64,000 bases of DNA from Bacillus_BD oryzisoli (GTDB lineage Bacteria > Bacillota > Bacilli > Bacillales > Cytobacillaceae), in NCBI RefSeq assembly GCF_036670025.1, contig NZ_CP137640.1, positions 2,886,001 through 2,950,000 of the forward strand. Direction: 5' to 3'. Shown here one piece after another: positions 24,903-33,650 of this stretch; position 1 is the first letter of the stretch, and each line of letters begins with the position of its first letter. The position numbers and the translations under genes are program-made. The notes beneath the pieces were generated by a model. That model saw nothing but the letters and a program-made list of their open reading frames with translations. It was not told where the DNA came from and searched no databases.

Positions 24903-25286
24903 GTGACAATTCTTAATACTGATGGAACGAAACCTATTTATGTTCAAATTGCCGAATGGCTGGAAACGGAAATCATGAACGGGCATTTTCAAGAAGATGA
25001 AAAGGTCTACTCTCAATACCAATTAGCCGAAATGTACACGATTAATCCGGCAACCGCGGCAAAGGGACTTAATCTGCTTGCAGATGAGAATATCCTTTAC
25101 AAAAAAAGGGGGCTTGGCATGTTTGTTTCAGTAAATGCGAAAGAACGGATCATTCAAAAGCGAAAGAACCAAACATTAAAGCGGTTAATCGAAGAAGTCG
25201 TATTGGAAGCAAGACGGCTGCATATCGATGACTTGGAATTGCTTGCCATGATAAAGGATGTACAATCCGAGGGGGGAGAGTCATGA
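24903..25286 (+). CDS. GntR-family transcriptional regulator, YtrA-like
   Basis: About 127 residues. The N-terminal winged helix-turn-helix is clear (PIYVQIAEWLETEIMNGHF, then QLAEMYTINPATAAKGLNLLADENILYKKRGLGMFV). The short C-terminal helix tail, without a ligand-binding domain, is characteristic of the YtrA subfamily. The start is uncertain: GTG at 24903 is only two bases from AGGAGG, while an ATT at 24909 would have better spacing. It overlaps the ABC ATPase gene by four bases (ATGA). It probably represses its own operon through the adjacent palindrome. Confidence 0.85.
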   Translation: MTILNTDGTKPIYVQIAEWLETEIMNGHFQEDEKVYSQYQLAEMYTINPATAAKGLNLLADENILYKKRGLGMFVSVNAKERIIQKRKNQTLKRLIEEVVLEARRLHIDDLELLAMIKDVQSEGGES

Positions 25287-26185
25287 AGATCATTGAATGT
25301 ACAGATTTGACGAAGACCTATTTTAGAAAAAAGGTATTAAATCAGCTCACATTTTCCATTGAAGACAATAAAATTACTGGTTTAATCGGGAGAAATGGGG
25401 TTGGGAAAACAACCTTATTAAAAATAATCGCTGGTTATATAAAACAAACGTCAGGTGAATTGACTGTATTTTCGAAAAAACCATTTAATAGCTTACTAGT
25501 ATCTGCGAATTCTATTTTTATTGATGATCAAATGAGCTTTCCTTCACCAATGCAGCTTCATGAAATCCTCGACGCTGCCGGAAGCTTTTACCCAAATTGG
25601 GATAGGACTCTTGCCAAACGGCTGTTTGATTATTTTTCCTTTGATCCAAAGCATTATCATAACAAGCTTTCGAAAGGGAAAACGAGTACCTTTAATGCCA
25701 TCATTGGCCTGGCATCGCGGGCACCGTTAACAATTTTTGACGAACCTACAACAGGAATGGATGCGGCCGTTCGAAAGGATTTCTATCGTGCCTTACTAAA
25801 AGACTATTTGGCACAACCGCGCACGATTATCATTTCAAGTCACCATTTAGAAGAAATAGAGGATCTCTTAGAGGATGTACTGCTGCTTAAGGATGGAAAA
25901 AACCACCTGCATGTACCAATGGAAGAGTTGAAGGAGTGGGCTGTTGGATTGAAAGGGGCGAAGGAAACGGTTATTCACTTGACGAAAGATAAAGAAGTCT
26001 ATTACCAAAATCAGATAGGTACCCATTCAATGTATGCAGTAGTTAAAAATGATTTCTCCGAACAGGAGCTGCAGCAAGCAAAGGCAAATAACATTGAAAT
26101 CACTACTGTACGTCCGAGTGATCTATGCGTCTATTTAACTGGTGAAACCAAAAGGGGGATTGATGATGTCTTTCTCAACCGTTAA
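25283..26185 (+). CDS. ABC transporter ATP-binding protein, YtrB-like
   Basis: A 300-residue ATPase with Walker A GRNGVGKTTLL, a degenerate signature LSKGKTSTF, Walker B PLTIFDEPTTGMDA and H-loop ISSHHLEEIEDLL. The C-terminal extension of about 90 residues is as in YtrB-type exporters. It overlaps the GntR gene at its start and the permease gene at its end, which indicates translational coupling. Operons of this type respond to cell-envelope-active compounds in Bacillus; the trigger here is unknown. Confidence 0.87.
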   Translation: MKIIECTDLTKTYFRKKVLNQLTFSIEDNKITGLIGRNGVGKTTLLKIIAGYIKQTSGELTVFSKKPFNSLLVSANSIFIDDQMSFPSPMQLHEILDAAGSFYPNWDRTLAKRLFDYFSFDPKHYHNKLSKGKTSTFNAIIGLASRAPLTIFDEPTTGMDAAVRKDFYRALLKDYLAQPRTIIISSHHLEEIEDLLEDVLLLKDGKNHLHVPMEELKEWAVGLKGAKETVIHLTKDKEVYYQNQIGTHSMYAVVKNDFSEQELQQAKANNIEITTVRPSDLCVYLTGETKRGIDDVFLNR

Positions 26186-26915
26186 GACCTCAGAAATTGT
26201 GAAGAAGCAGCTCCTTTTAAAGTTAAAGGCCAATATTGATGCTTTCAGTTCACTAGTTTGGATACAGCTGTTAGCGATTCTTTTTTCATTAGGAGGAGTC
26301 GGGATGCAAGGATTCCATAGCGACGGAATCTCCATCTCAATCAAATATTTTTCTGCTGATATGGTAATTGCATTCACAATGATTTGGGGACTTGTGTCGG
26401 CGATAACCATTACAACAAAACCATACAGGTATTTTGATTTCAGCTTCGTGACCAACCGGGTAACGAGCAGTCTTTCGAATATCATCTATTTGGCTTTAGC
26501 AAGCGTCATCGGCGGCGTAACGGCAATGCTGGCAAAGGGACTTCTGATCATCATAGGTTCTTTCTTTTTGGACTTTCAGCTTCTAAATTTTTACAGTCAA
26601 CCTTTTCATATTCGAGATTTTCTGATTGGTATCATGACTGCCGTACAGTATATTTTCTTTATCAGCTCCATCGGTTACTTCATTGGCACGCTTGTCCAAG
26701 TGAGCAGGCTCTTTATTGTAGCCATACCTGTTTTGCTTGTTGGCTCGATGTTTATCGATGGCATAATGGGGCAGGAACCGATTGCAATCAAAACACTGGA
26801 GTTTTACTTTTTGGAGCCGACCTTCATTCTTTTTACAGTAAAAGTTTTGATTTCAAGTGTGCTGTTTTTCGCACCTTCGATTAGTATTTTGAATCGAATG
26901 GAGGTCAGAAAATGA
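26163..26915 (+). CDS. ABC transporter membrane subunit of the GntR operon
   Basis: About 250 residues with six or so hydrophobic segments and no ATPase motif. The N-terminus is a short basic stretch (VKTSEIVKKQLLLKLKANID) before the first TM segment. It starts within the end of the ATPase gene, at ATGATG after AAGGGGG, and overlaps the following gene by four bases. It is the likely membrane partner of the YtrB-like ATPase. No closer family was recognised. Confidence 0.75.
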   Translation: MMSFSTVKTSEIVKKQLLLKLKANIDAFSSLVWIQLLAILFSLGGVGMQGFHSDGISISIKYFSADMVIAFTMIWGLVSAITITTKPYRYFDFSFVTNRVTSSLSNIIYLALASVIGGVTAMLAKGLLIIIGSFFLDFQLLNFYSQPFHIRDFLIGIMTAVQYIFFISSIGYFIGTLVQVSRLFIVAIPVLLVGSMFIDGIMGQEPIAIKTLEFYFLEPTFILFTVKVLISSVLFFAPSISILNRMEVRK

Positions 26916-27604
26916 TTTTGACGATACTCCCGGTAGCAATCATTATTTTCCTTATTGTTGTCATTGCTGCTATCATTATGAAAGGGAAAAAATTTGTCAC
27001 GATTAAATTTACGTATTGGCTGCTTCTTATTTATTGTGGAATTCTATTTATCTCCATTGCTGCTGCAGGTTTTGTCATTGGGGATACGCATCGTGTGAAG
27101 GAAGTTGTTTCGGAACATGACATCAAGGAAAAAAGCATCGAACTTGATAAGCAATTAAGCACTGGAAGATATGCAGAAATTCATGATGATTATCTTCTTA
27201 AACATAGCAGTTTTGACTATCATCAGGAAAGCTTAAAACTGGTGATGAACGGTAATTCGGTTCCAAGAGTTTTTATTGAAAAAAAAGACCAAGATGATGG
27301 CATGATTGATGCGTACGCTTATACAAGCGGCTTATATATCAGCAGGGTGGATTTTACTGAACAAATCATTGCACCTAAATTTGAATTACTGAACGATCAA
27401 TTGGAGATTAATTCTAATGCTGCTCAAAAGGAAATCAACCTTTCCATGATGAAAAATGAATTTACAATTACACAATTTACAGGAAGCTCATCGTTTTTTG
27501 ATCCCATTGAATATAATGAACCCATCATTTATTTGCGAATACCAAAGAATCTATCAATCGAGGACGAAAAAGATTTGTATTTTTTACAATATGTTAATGA
27601 ATAA
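26912..27604 (+). CDS. Membrane-anchored protein of the GntR-ABC operon, unknown function
   Basis: A 230-residue protein with two N-terminal TM segments (residues about 4-24 and 34-56), then an outside or inside soluble part of about 170 residues with no recognised motif. It overlaps the permease gene by ATGA, so it is the last gene of the operon. The soluble part is acidic and mixed alpha/beta by composition. It might be a sensor or accessory subunit of the exporter. The function is not known. Confidence 0.7.
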   Translation: MILTILPVAIIIFLIVVIAAIIMKGKKFVTIKFTYWLLLIYCGILFISIAAAGFVIGDTHRVKEVVSEHDIKEKSIELDKQLSTGRYAEIHDDYLLKHSSFDYHQESLKLVMNGNSVPRVFIEKKDQDDGMIDAYAYTSGLYISRVDFTEQIIAPKFELLNDQLEINSNAAQKEINLSMMKNEFTITQFTGSSSFFDPIEYNEPIIYLRIPKNLSIEDEKDLYFLQYVNE

Positions 27605-27615
27605 TCCCGGTGAAT

Positions 27616-27642
27616 GGGTCGAGGGGACAGGCACCGCGACCC
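27616..27642. repeat. GGGACAGGCACC-family repeat
   Basis: A 27-base unit with terminal arms GGGTC and GACCC and core GGGACAGGCACCGCG. It forms an inverted pair with the copy at 27752, with a terminator between them. Confidence 0.8.
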
Positions 27643-27702
27643 AGTATGGGAGGCTCAGGGAGACAAGCGCCATGCTCCCAAAAGAAAATTCTTAGAATAT
27701 AG

Positions 27703-27734
27703 AAAAAAACTCGTCACGCTTGACGAGTTTTTTT
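27703..27734. terminator. Bidirectional terminator between convergent genes
   Basis: A perfect 14-bp stem (AAAAAAACTCGTCA with TGACGAGTTTTTTT) around a 4-base loop, between the plus-strand GntR operon and the minus-strand acetyltransferase. T runs exist on both strands. Confidence 0.9.
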
Positions 27735-27735
27735 C

Positions 27736-28332
27736 CTATTCATCGGTGGAACGCGGTGCCTGTCCCTTCGACCCACACGCAATTTGTTTAATAATTTTTG
27801 CTGGGTTGCCACCCGCTACAACGTTGTCTGGTATATCTTTCGTTACGACTGCACCTGATGCGATGACAACGTTGTTCCCGATTGTTATTCCTGGGTTTAT
27901 GACAGCACTTCCGCCAATCCATACATTGTTTCCAATTGTAATGGGTTTTGCGTACTCTATTCCAGAGTTCCGTTCAGTAGGATGAAGAGGGTGTGTGGCA
28001 GTGTAAATTTGTACACTAGGTCCAAGCAAACAATTATCTCCAATTCGTACCTCACAAACATCTAAGATCGTACAGTCAAAGTTTCCATAAAAGTTTTCTC
28101 CTACATATGTGTTATAACCATAATCAAACCTAATATTTGGTTCCATATATATGTATTCGCCGGTCGAACCCAACAACTCCGTCAATAGTTTAAATCGTTT
28201 GTCACTTTCGTCTTCTGTCGTTTGATTATAGATTCTAACCAATCTTCTGGCATTTTTTCGGCCGTTTAATAATTCTGGATCGGCAGGATTGTACATTTCT
28301 CCTGCTATCATTTTTTCTTTTTCTGTTTTCAT
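27736..28332 (-). CDS. Sugar O-acetyltransferase, maltose/galactoside acetyltransferase family
   Basis: A 198-residue left-handed beta-helix enzyme. The N-terminal MAC domain reads MIAGEMYNPADPELLNGRKNA-like sequence; the catalytic histidine lies in the YTATHPLHP segment. Hexapeptide repeats follow (IGNNVWIGGSAVINPG). It transfers acetyl from acetyl-CoA to a sugar. Normal family members end shortly after NPAKIIKQI; here the last dozen residues (CGSKGQAPRSTDE) are encoded by an inserted GGGACAGGCACC-family repeat, so the tail is recent and probably not functional. Confidence 0.9.
   Translation of the reverse strand: MKTEKEKMIAGEMYNPADPELLNGRKNARRLVRIYNQTTEDESDKRFKLLTELLGSTGEYIYMEPNIRFDYGYNTYVGENFYGNFDCTILDVCEVRIGDNCLLGPSVQIYTATHPLHPTERNSGIEYAKPITIGNNVWIGGSAVINPGITIGNNVVIASGAVVTKDIPDNVVAGGNPAKIIKQIACGSKGQAPRSTDE
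27752..27775. repeat. GGGACAGGCACC-family repeat inside a gene 3' end
   Basis: The inverse-orientation partner of the copy at 27616. It lies inside the acetyltransferase reading frame and supplies its last codons. Confidence 0.8.
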
Positions 28333-28486
28333 TCAACTACCTACCTTTAAATGTGGTTGAGAGTGCATAAGTTTACTTTACTTGTATATACAAGTTTATT
28401 CAAGCTTCATCATCAATTACTTTAATTGAAAACAAACAACATTATTCTTTATAATTAATTCAGATTGAGAAATGGAGGAATATAGA

Positions 28487-28855
28487 ATGTTTAAAAGTGG
28501 AAGTGTAACTATTGTAGTAGATGATTTAAAAAAAGCACAACAATTTTACGTGGAAACCCTTGAATTAAAGGTGCTATTCCAAGTAGAAGGGCATTTGGTG
28601 CAGCTTGAAGCACCTGGATTATCCATTGGACTGATCCATCCTCGAGAAGGACAAGATGCTCCTCAGGGAAAATCAGGAAACGTTCATATCGGATTGGAAG
28701 TACAAGATATAGCATCAACAGTTGAACTGCTAAAATCAAGAGGGGTTGAATTTCAGCCAATCATAGATGAAGAAGCCACCCGAATCGCGTACTTTAGTGA
28801 TCCTGAAGGGAATCCTCTATACTTAATTGAGTTAAAACACGCACCTCAAAAGTAA
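28487..28855 (+). CDS. VOC-family (glyoxalase/bleomycin resistance-like) protein
   Basis: A 122-residue protein with the two beta-alpha-beta-beta-beta modules of the vicinal oxygen chelate fold: VTIVVDDLKKAQQFYVETLEL at the start and HIGLEVQDIASTVELLKSRGVEF in the second half. It ends in the conserved YFSDPEGNPLYLIEL strand carrying the metal-ligand glutamate. GGAGG lies 8 bases before the ATG at 28487; an ATG at 28472 precedes the RBS and is rejected. It is divergent from the acetyltransferase gene. Function within this large superfamily cannot be set. Confidence 0.85.
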   Translation: MFKSGSVTIVVDDLKKAQQFYVETLELKVLFQVEGHLVQLEAPGLSIGLIHPREGQDAPQGKSGNVHIGLEVQDIASTVELLKSRGVEFQPIIDEEATRIAYFSDPEGNPLYLIELKHAPQK

Positions 28856-28863
28856 TCAACAAA

Positions 28864-28905
28864 AGCCAATTCTTTCTTTCTTAAAATAGGATGGAAGAAT
28901 TGGCT
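28864..28905 (+). terminator. Terminator of the VOC gene
   Basis: AGCCAATTCTT paired with AAGAATTGGCT (11 bp) around a 20-base loop, followed by ATTTTATTTTT, directly after the VOC stop codon. Confidence 0.8.
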
Positions 28906-29082
28906 ATTTTATTTTTCAATAATGTGAATCATACCCATCTATTGTATATTAGTATAATAAAAATAATAGGGTTAAAATCGGAATTATTTATGACATTATT
29001 CACGCATCTATTGTACTATTCTTATTGTAGGTTATCATTGTACTAATATGACAATTAGACGATCAGGGGAGAGTTCTTTAGA

Positions 29083-31590
29083 ATGTCCATACGTACAAAA
29101 CTAATAATCATGTCTCTCATATTTCTTTCTATACCGAGTCTACTAATCGGAATCATTGGCTATCGATCTTCCGTAAGTAGTTTAAATAATCTCGGGTCTG
29201 AAAGTCTGCAAACTAATGTACGCTTAACAGTTGAAATGATTGGGGCACTGGAACAACAAGTTAAAGAAGGTAAGGTTACATTGGCTGCGGCACAGGAAGA
29301 GCTCAAAGAGGCGATTTTAGGAAAAAAAGATGTGAACGGGAAACGTCCAATTAATCCGCGCCTGAACATGGGGAAACACAGCTTTATTTTTATTATCAAT
29401 TCCAAAGGGGATGAAATTGCACACCCGAACTTTGAAGGGCAAAATGTATGGAATGTAAAGACATCGGACGGTGTCTATTCGACACAAGAAGTGGTGAAGG
29501 CTGCCAACAATGGCGGTGGGTTTGTCACCTATGCCTGGCCTTTGCCGTCTAACCCTAATGTGAATGTACCAAAAATAACTTACGCGGAAAAAGATCCATA
29601 TTGGAATTGGATTGTATGTGCCGGGGCCTATTTACCCGATTTTAATAAAGGAGCAAATCGTTTACTTTACATATTGTTAATTACTCTTGGCATCTCCCTG
29701 CTTCTTGGTTTAATTGTCATTCTATGGTTTTCAAAAAAATTAACGAAACCCATTCTACAAGTAGCCGATCAGGCGAAGTTGATTGCCCGTGGCGACTATA
29801 CAGAAAAAGCGATTGAAACCACAAGCAAGGATGAAATCGGTGATTTGGTTATGAATTTCAATATCATGAAAGAAAACCAAAAGAAGGCAGAGGAGCAGAT
29901 TCGGCAAAACGAAGCATTTCTCCAATCGGTAACCAGCTATATGGGGGAAGGGATGATTGTTACGGACACCGAAGGCAGAATAACATTTATGAATCCGGAG
30001 GCGGAACAACTTCTTGGTTGGAAGGAAGAAGAATGTCTCAACCAAAAGCTCCATAATATGTTTCATCGCAGGAAAGATGGGACCTTAATGCCGTATGATG
30101 AATGTCCAACCAAAAAAAACCGGGAAAAGGGTCAGGTGTTCAGAATTGGAGAAGATTGGTTTATCAGAAAAAACGGCAGATTGTTCCCTGTCTCTTATGT
30201 GTCCAGCCCTATATTTGAAAACGGTAGCGTCACAGGATCAATCATGGTATTTCGCGACATTTCAAAACAGAAAGAGGATAAAGAAAGAATTGAATACATG
30301 GCGTACCATGATGATTTAACAAAGTTACCAAATCTTCGTTTAATCAAAGAAAAACTGAAACAGGACATGCTAAAATCTAAAACATTGGCCGTTTTGATAC
30401 TCGATATCGATCGGTTTAAGCAAATTAATGAAGCACTAGGCCACGCCTTTGGTGATTTTATCCTGCAAATGGTTGCAAGCAGACTAAAAGATCAGCTTTC
30501 ATCCCATGTATTTGTCGGCCGTTTAACGGGGGATGAATTTGTCATTGTGTACCCAGGCCTGGATCAAGAAGAAGAGCTGGCCGTATTTTGCAAACAGATT
30601 CGAGAGCTAATCAACGAACCGATGCAAGTAAAACATCTCCTTCTAAACGTGTCAGTAACGATTGGCGGTTCTTTGTATCCCAATCATGGAAATGAAGGGG
30701 AAGAGCTTTTGAAATATGCGAACATCGCACTTATGGAAGCACTGCAACAGCATGTTCCATTTCAAATGTACAAGCCATCAATGGATGGCAAAGCATTAGA
30801 TCGCTTGGTTCTGGAGAATGATTTGCATTATGCTTTGCAAAAAAACGAGCTTTATCTTGTCTATCAGCCGCAGGTTGATATTGTAACAGGGCAAATTAAA
30901 GGAGTGGAGGCGCTGCTTCGTTGGCATCACCCAACCTACGGCTCCATTTCACCAGCCCAATTTATTCCCGTTGCCGAAAACACCGGGCTTATTATCCCGA
31001 TCGGCGAATGGGTGCTTCAGACTGCATGCAGACAATTAAAAGAGTGGCACGACCACGGTCTTTCATTCCTTGGCATCGCTATAAACCTATCCTCCCGACA
31101 ATTTTACTCGCAGGACTTAATTGCTAAGGTGAAAGGGATCCTGCTTGATACAGGATTACCTCCTGAGGATTTGGAACTTGAGCTTACAGAAAGCATGATG
31201 ATGAATATGGAGCACGCATCACAAACCATCCAGGACCTCAAACAATTAGGATGCAAAATTGCTATAGATGATTTTGGGACAGGGTACTCTTCCCTTAATT
31301 ACTTAAAACACCTACCCATTGATCGGCTGAAAATTGACCAATCGTTTATCAAGGACCTAACAGAAAATAAGCAGGATGATACAATTGTCTCAACCATCAT
31401 CTCGATGGCCCAGCATCTGCAGCTTGATGTGATTGCAGAAGGTGTAGAAACCCCGCAGCAAAAGAATGTATTACTCAAAAAACAATGTACACAGGTACAG
31501 GGATATCTCTATAGTCCTCCCTTAACAGCAGAAGATTTCCTCCAAAAATGGGACCAACTGCTCCACAAAGCCAAATCATTTGTCAATTAA
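29083..31590 (+). CDS. Membrane Cache-HAMP-PAS-GGDEF-EAL c-di-GMP protein
   Basis: An 835-residue signalling protein. TM1 spans residues about 7-27, an extracytoplasmic Cache-type sensor about 30-190, TM2 about 190-213, HAMP to 262, PAS about 270-390, GGDEF about 400-560, EAL about 575-825. The cyclase signature reads LTGDEF, one residue off the GGDEF consensus. The EAL site is intact: VEALLRW, NLSSRQF, ELELTES, IDDFGTG, KIDQSFI, EGVET. It therefore probably degrades c-di-GMP, while the GGDEF part may be regulatory. An inactivated copy of its last ~115 codons lies at 10050. GGGGAGAG precedes the ATG. No partner gene is adjacent. Confidence 0.92.
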   Translation: MSIRTKLIIMSLIFLSIPSLLIGIIGYRSSVSSLNNLGSESLQTNVRLTVEMIGALEQQVKEGKVTLAAAQEELKEAILGKKDVNGKRPINPRLNMGKHSFIFIINSKGDEIAHPNFEGQNVWNVKTSDGVYSTQEVVKAANNGGGFVTYAWPLPSNPNVNVPKITYAEKDPYWNWIVCAGAYLPDFNKGANRLLYILLITLGISLLLGLIVILWFSKKLTKPILQVADQAKLIARGDYTEKAIETTSKDEIGDLVMNFNIMKENQKKAEEQIRQNEAFLQSVTSYMGEGMIVTDTEGRITFMNPEAEQLLGWKEEECLNQKLHNMFHRRKDGTLMPYDECPTKKNREKGQVFRIGEDWFIRKNGRLFPVSYVSSPIFENGSVTGSIMVFRDISKQKEDKERIEYMAYHDDLTKLPNLRLIKEKLKQDMLKSKTLAVLILDIDRFKQINEALGHAFGDFILQMVASRLKDQLSSHVFVGRLTGDEFVIVYPGLDQEEELAVFCKQIRELINEPMQVKHLLLNVSVTIGGSLYPNHGNEGEELLKYANIALMEALQQHVPFQMYKPSMDGKALDRLVLENDLHYALQKNELYLVYQPQVDIVTGQIKGVEALLRWHHPTYGSISPAQFIPVAENTGLIIPIGEWVLQTACRQLKEWHDHGLSFLGIAINLSSRQFYSQDLIAKVKGILLDTGLPPEDLELELTESMMMNMEHASQTIQDLKQLGCKIAIDDFGTGYSSLNYLKHLPIDRLKIDQSFIKDLTENKQDDTIVSTIISMAQHLQLDVIAEGVETPQQKNVLLKKQCTQVQGYLYSPPLTAEDFLQKWDQLLHKAKSFVN

Positions 31591-31600
31591 TCGCGCAAGG

Positions 31601-31625
31601 GGCGAGTGGACAGGTACCGCGTCCC
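31601..31625. repeat. GGGACAGGCACC-family repeat, diverged
   Basis: A unit with core GTGGACAGGTACCGCG, in inverted pairing with the copy at 31696. The pair flanks a terminator, the same arrangement as at 27616-27775. Confidence 0.65.
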
Positions 31626-31658
31626 GATCTGAAAATGATTAGTATATAAAGCATGTTT

Positions 31659-31686
31659 AAAACCCGTAACTTTTAACGGGTTTTTT
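31659..31686 (+). terminator. Terminator of the GGDEF-EAL gene
   Basis: AAAACCCGT paired with ACGGGTTTT followed by a T run; it lies between the two inverted repeat units. Confidence 0.85.
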
Positions 31687-31695
31687 CTTTTCTTC

Positions 31696-31720
31696 CGCGG
31701 GTTGCGGTACTGCCCCTCTG
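31696..31720. repeat. GGGACAGGCACC-family repeat, diverged
   Basis: The inverted partner of 31601, with GGTTGCGGTACTGCCCC as its core. Confidence 0.6.
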
Positions 31721-31836
31721 TCACAAGTATTAAAAAAATCTGATTATACTAAAAATTCTATTGATGTCTAATAATATTATACTTTATAATTATAATTGTA
31801 AACTGTTATATAACAATAGAATAGGAGGGGAATAAT

Positions 31837-33315
31837 ATGGTCGATCAACTTGTTAATACGTTAAACGGATGGCTGTGGAGCCCGGTTTTGATTGCTTTCA
31901 TTGTTTTATGTGGATTGTACTTTAGTTTTCGTACGCGATTCTTACAGATTCGTCACATCAAAGAAATGGTTAAACTCCTAGCTTCAGGTAAAGGTTCGGA
32001 TGCGGGGGTTTCTTCGTTCCAGGCATTAGCAATCTCTTTATCAGGCCGTATCGGGGTTGGGAATATCGCTGGAACGGCTACAGGTATTGCTTATGGAGGA
32101 CCCGGCTCCGTCTTCTGGATGTGGGTGATTACCTTCGTCGGTGCAGCTTCCGCTTTCGTCGAATCAACTCTTGCGCAAATCTATAAAGAAAAGCAGGATG
32201 GAGTCTATCGCGGCGGGCCGGCATACTATATAGAAAAGGGACTTGGCTGGAAGTGGTTTGCCGTTGTTTTTGCAGTGGCCACACTGCTCGCAATGGCTGT
32301 TTTAATGCCGGGAATACAGGCAAATGCCATTGCAGACGGTGTTCATAACGCATTTGGTGTTGATAATACCGTTACCGGCCTTGTGGTTGTAGCACTTATT
32401 GCTTTTACTATTTTTGGCGGTGTGAAGCGTATTGCTAGAGTAGCAGAATTCATTGTTCCTTTTATGGCAATCGGTTATCTATTAATTGCCATTGCCATTG
32501 TCGTGATTAATTTTGAAAAAATACCTGAAGTATTTGGACTTATTTTTAAAAGCGCTTTTGGAGCTGAAGAAATGTTTGGTGGCATTCTTGGCTCAGCCGT
32601 TATGTGGGGCGTAAAACGCGGCCTTTATGCGAATGAAGCCGGTCAAGGGACAGGTGCTCATCCAGCGGCAGCAGCCGAGGTTTCCCATCCAGCAAAGCAG
32701 GGACTTGTCCAAGCGTTTTCAATTTATTTAGATGTATTCTTAGTTGTTACATCAACAGCCATGATGATTTTATTTACAAATCAATACAATGTCATAAATG
32801 AAAAAACAGGAAACATAATCACGGAAGGACTTCAAGGAGTGGAACCTGGACCGGGCTATACTCAGGCAGCCGTTGATACGATCCTCCCGGGATTCGGACC
32901 AGGATTTATAGCAGTTGCATTATTCTTCTTTGCCTTCACAACGATTTATGCATATTACTATATTGCTGAGACAAACCTGGCCTATCTAGTACGTGGAAGA
33001 TACAGAGGAATGGCTTTCGTTGCATTAAAACTCATCCTTATCGGTTCCATTTTCTACGGATCTATTAAAACAGCAACGACAGCATGGGCCATGGGGGACA
33101 TCGGACTTGGCATTATGGTTTGGCTGAACTTAATTGCCATCCTATTATTATTTAAACCAGCATCTATTGCCCTAAAGGATTACGAAGAGCAGCTTAAGCA
33201 AGGGAAAGATCCAGAATTCAATTCAGCTAAGTTTGGAATTAAGAATGCGGATTTCTGGGAGAATGGCTATGTAAAATCAGAAAAAGAAAAGGATACAAGC
33301 AAAAACATCATGTAA
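31837..33315 (+). CDS. Sodium:amino acid symporter, AGCS family (AlsT-like)
   Basis: A 492-residue membrane protein with 10-11 TM segments. AGCS family signatures are present: RFLQIRHIKEMVKLL near residue 35, FQALAISLSGRIGVGNIAGTATGIAYGGPG near 60-90, and KRGLYANEAGQGTGAHPAAAA near 262-282. These proteins couple sodium entry to uptake of alanine, glycine or glutamine. TAGGAGGGG lies 7-8 bases before the ATG. It appears monocistronic: repeats and a terminator lie upstream and a gene remnant lies downstream. Confidence 0.92.
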   Translation: MVDQLVNTLNGWLWSPVLIAFIVLCGLYFSFRTRFLQIRHIKEMVKLLASGKGSDAGVSSFQALAISLSGRIGVGNIAGTATGIAYGGPGSVFWMWVITFVGAASAFVESTLAQIYKEKQDGVYRGGPAYYIEKGLGWKWFAVVFAVATLLAMAVLMPGIQANAIADGVHNAFGVDNTVTGLVVVALIAFTIFGGVKRIARVAEFIVPFMAIGYLLIAIAIVVINFEKIPEVFGLIFKSAFGAEEMFGGILGSAVMWGVKRGLYANEAGQGTGAHPAAAAEVSHPAKQGLVQAFSIYLDVFLVVTSTAMMILFTNQYNVINEKTGNIITEGLQGVEPGPGYTQAAVDTILPGFGPGFIAVALFFFAFTTIYAYYYIAETNLAYLVRGRYRGMAFVALKLILIGSIFYGSIKTATTAWAMGDIGLGIMVWLNLIAILLLFKPASIALKDYEEQLKQGKDPEFNSAKFGIKNADFWENGYVKSEKEKDTSKNIM

Positions 33316-33324
33316 AACATTTCA

Positions 33325-33438
33325 AATGAAAATTATATGCTGCAGGAGGACATTGCCGAATTTGTTATCTCTCAATTAAAATTGAATCCTCGAATTTATG
33401 TAAAATAAGCAAGACTACTAGCAACCAACCCCTTCTAA
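33325..33438 (+). pseudogene. Duplicated 3' end of the SDR gene
   Basis: The 114 bases encode YMLQEDIAEFVISQLKLN-like sequence and end in LLATNPF, matching the last 38 codons of the SDR gene at 37569-38294 both in protein and in most bases. One glutamine codon (CAA) has become TAA. Like the complete gene it is followed by a long palindrome. It is a fragment duplication of gene end plus repeat, with no start and no function expected. Confidence 0.87.
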
Positions 33439-33450
33439 TTTGAAGAAGGA

Positions 33451-33506
33451 AAAAGGGACAGGCACCTTGAACCAGTCATGACTGGTCCAAGGTGCCTGTC
33501 CCTTTG
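33451..33506. repeat. Long palindrome of the GGGACAGGCACC family
   Basis: A near-perfect inverted repeat with arms of 18 bp (AAAGGGACAGGCACCTTG and its complement) plus an inner palindrome ACCAGTCATGACTGGT. Only one base pair is unmatched. It could act as a terminator or as a mobile REP-like unit. Confidence 0.85.
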
Positions 33507-33650
33507 TTTCTTTGTTTCATATAGAAGGAATGTGAAGAAATAGTTAATTATTGTAAATTACACAGGATTATGGTATCCCCCAATTGAAATAGTAAAAATG
33601 TTAGAGACAAAGTAATATCAAAATACTTATTGTAGAAGGGAGGAAAGAAA

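Noticed and set aside
27614..27985. 123-codon plus-strand frame over the acetyltransferase gene
   Set aside because: It lies antisense to a clear hexapeptide-repeat enzyme and starts inside a repeat; a shadow frame.
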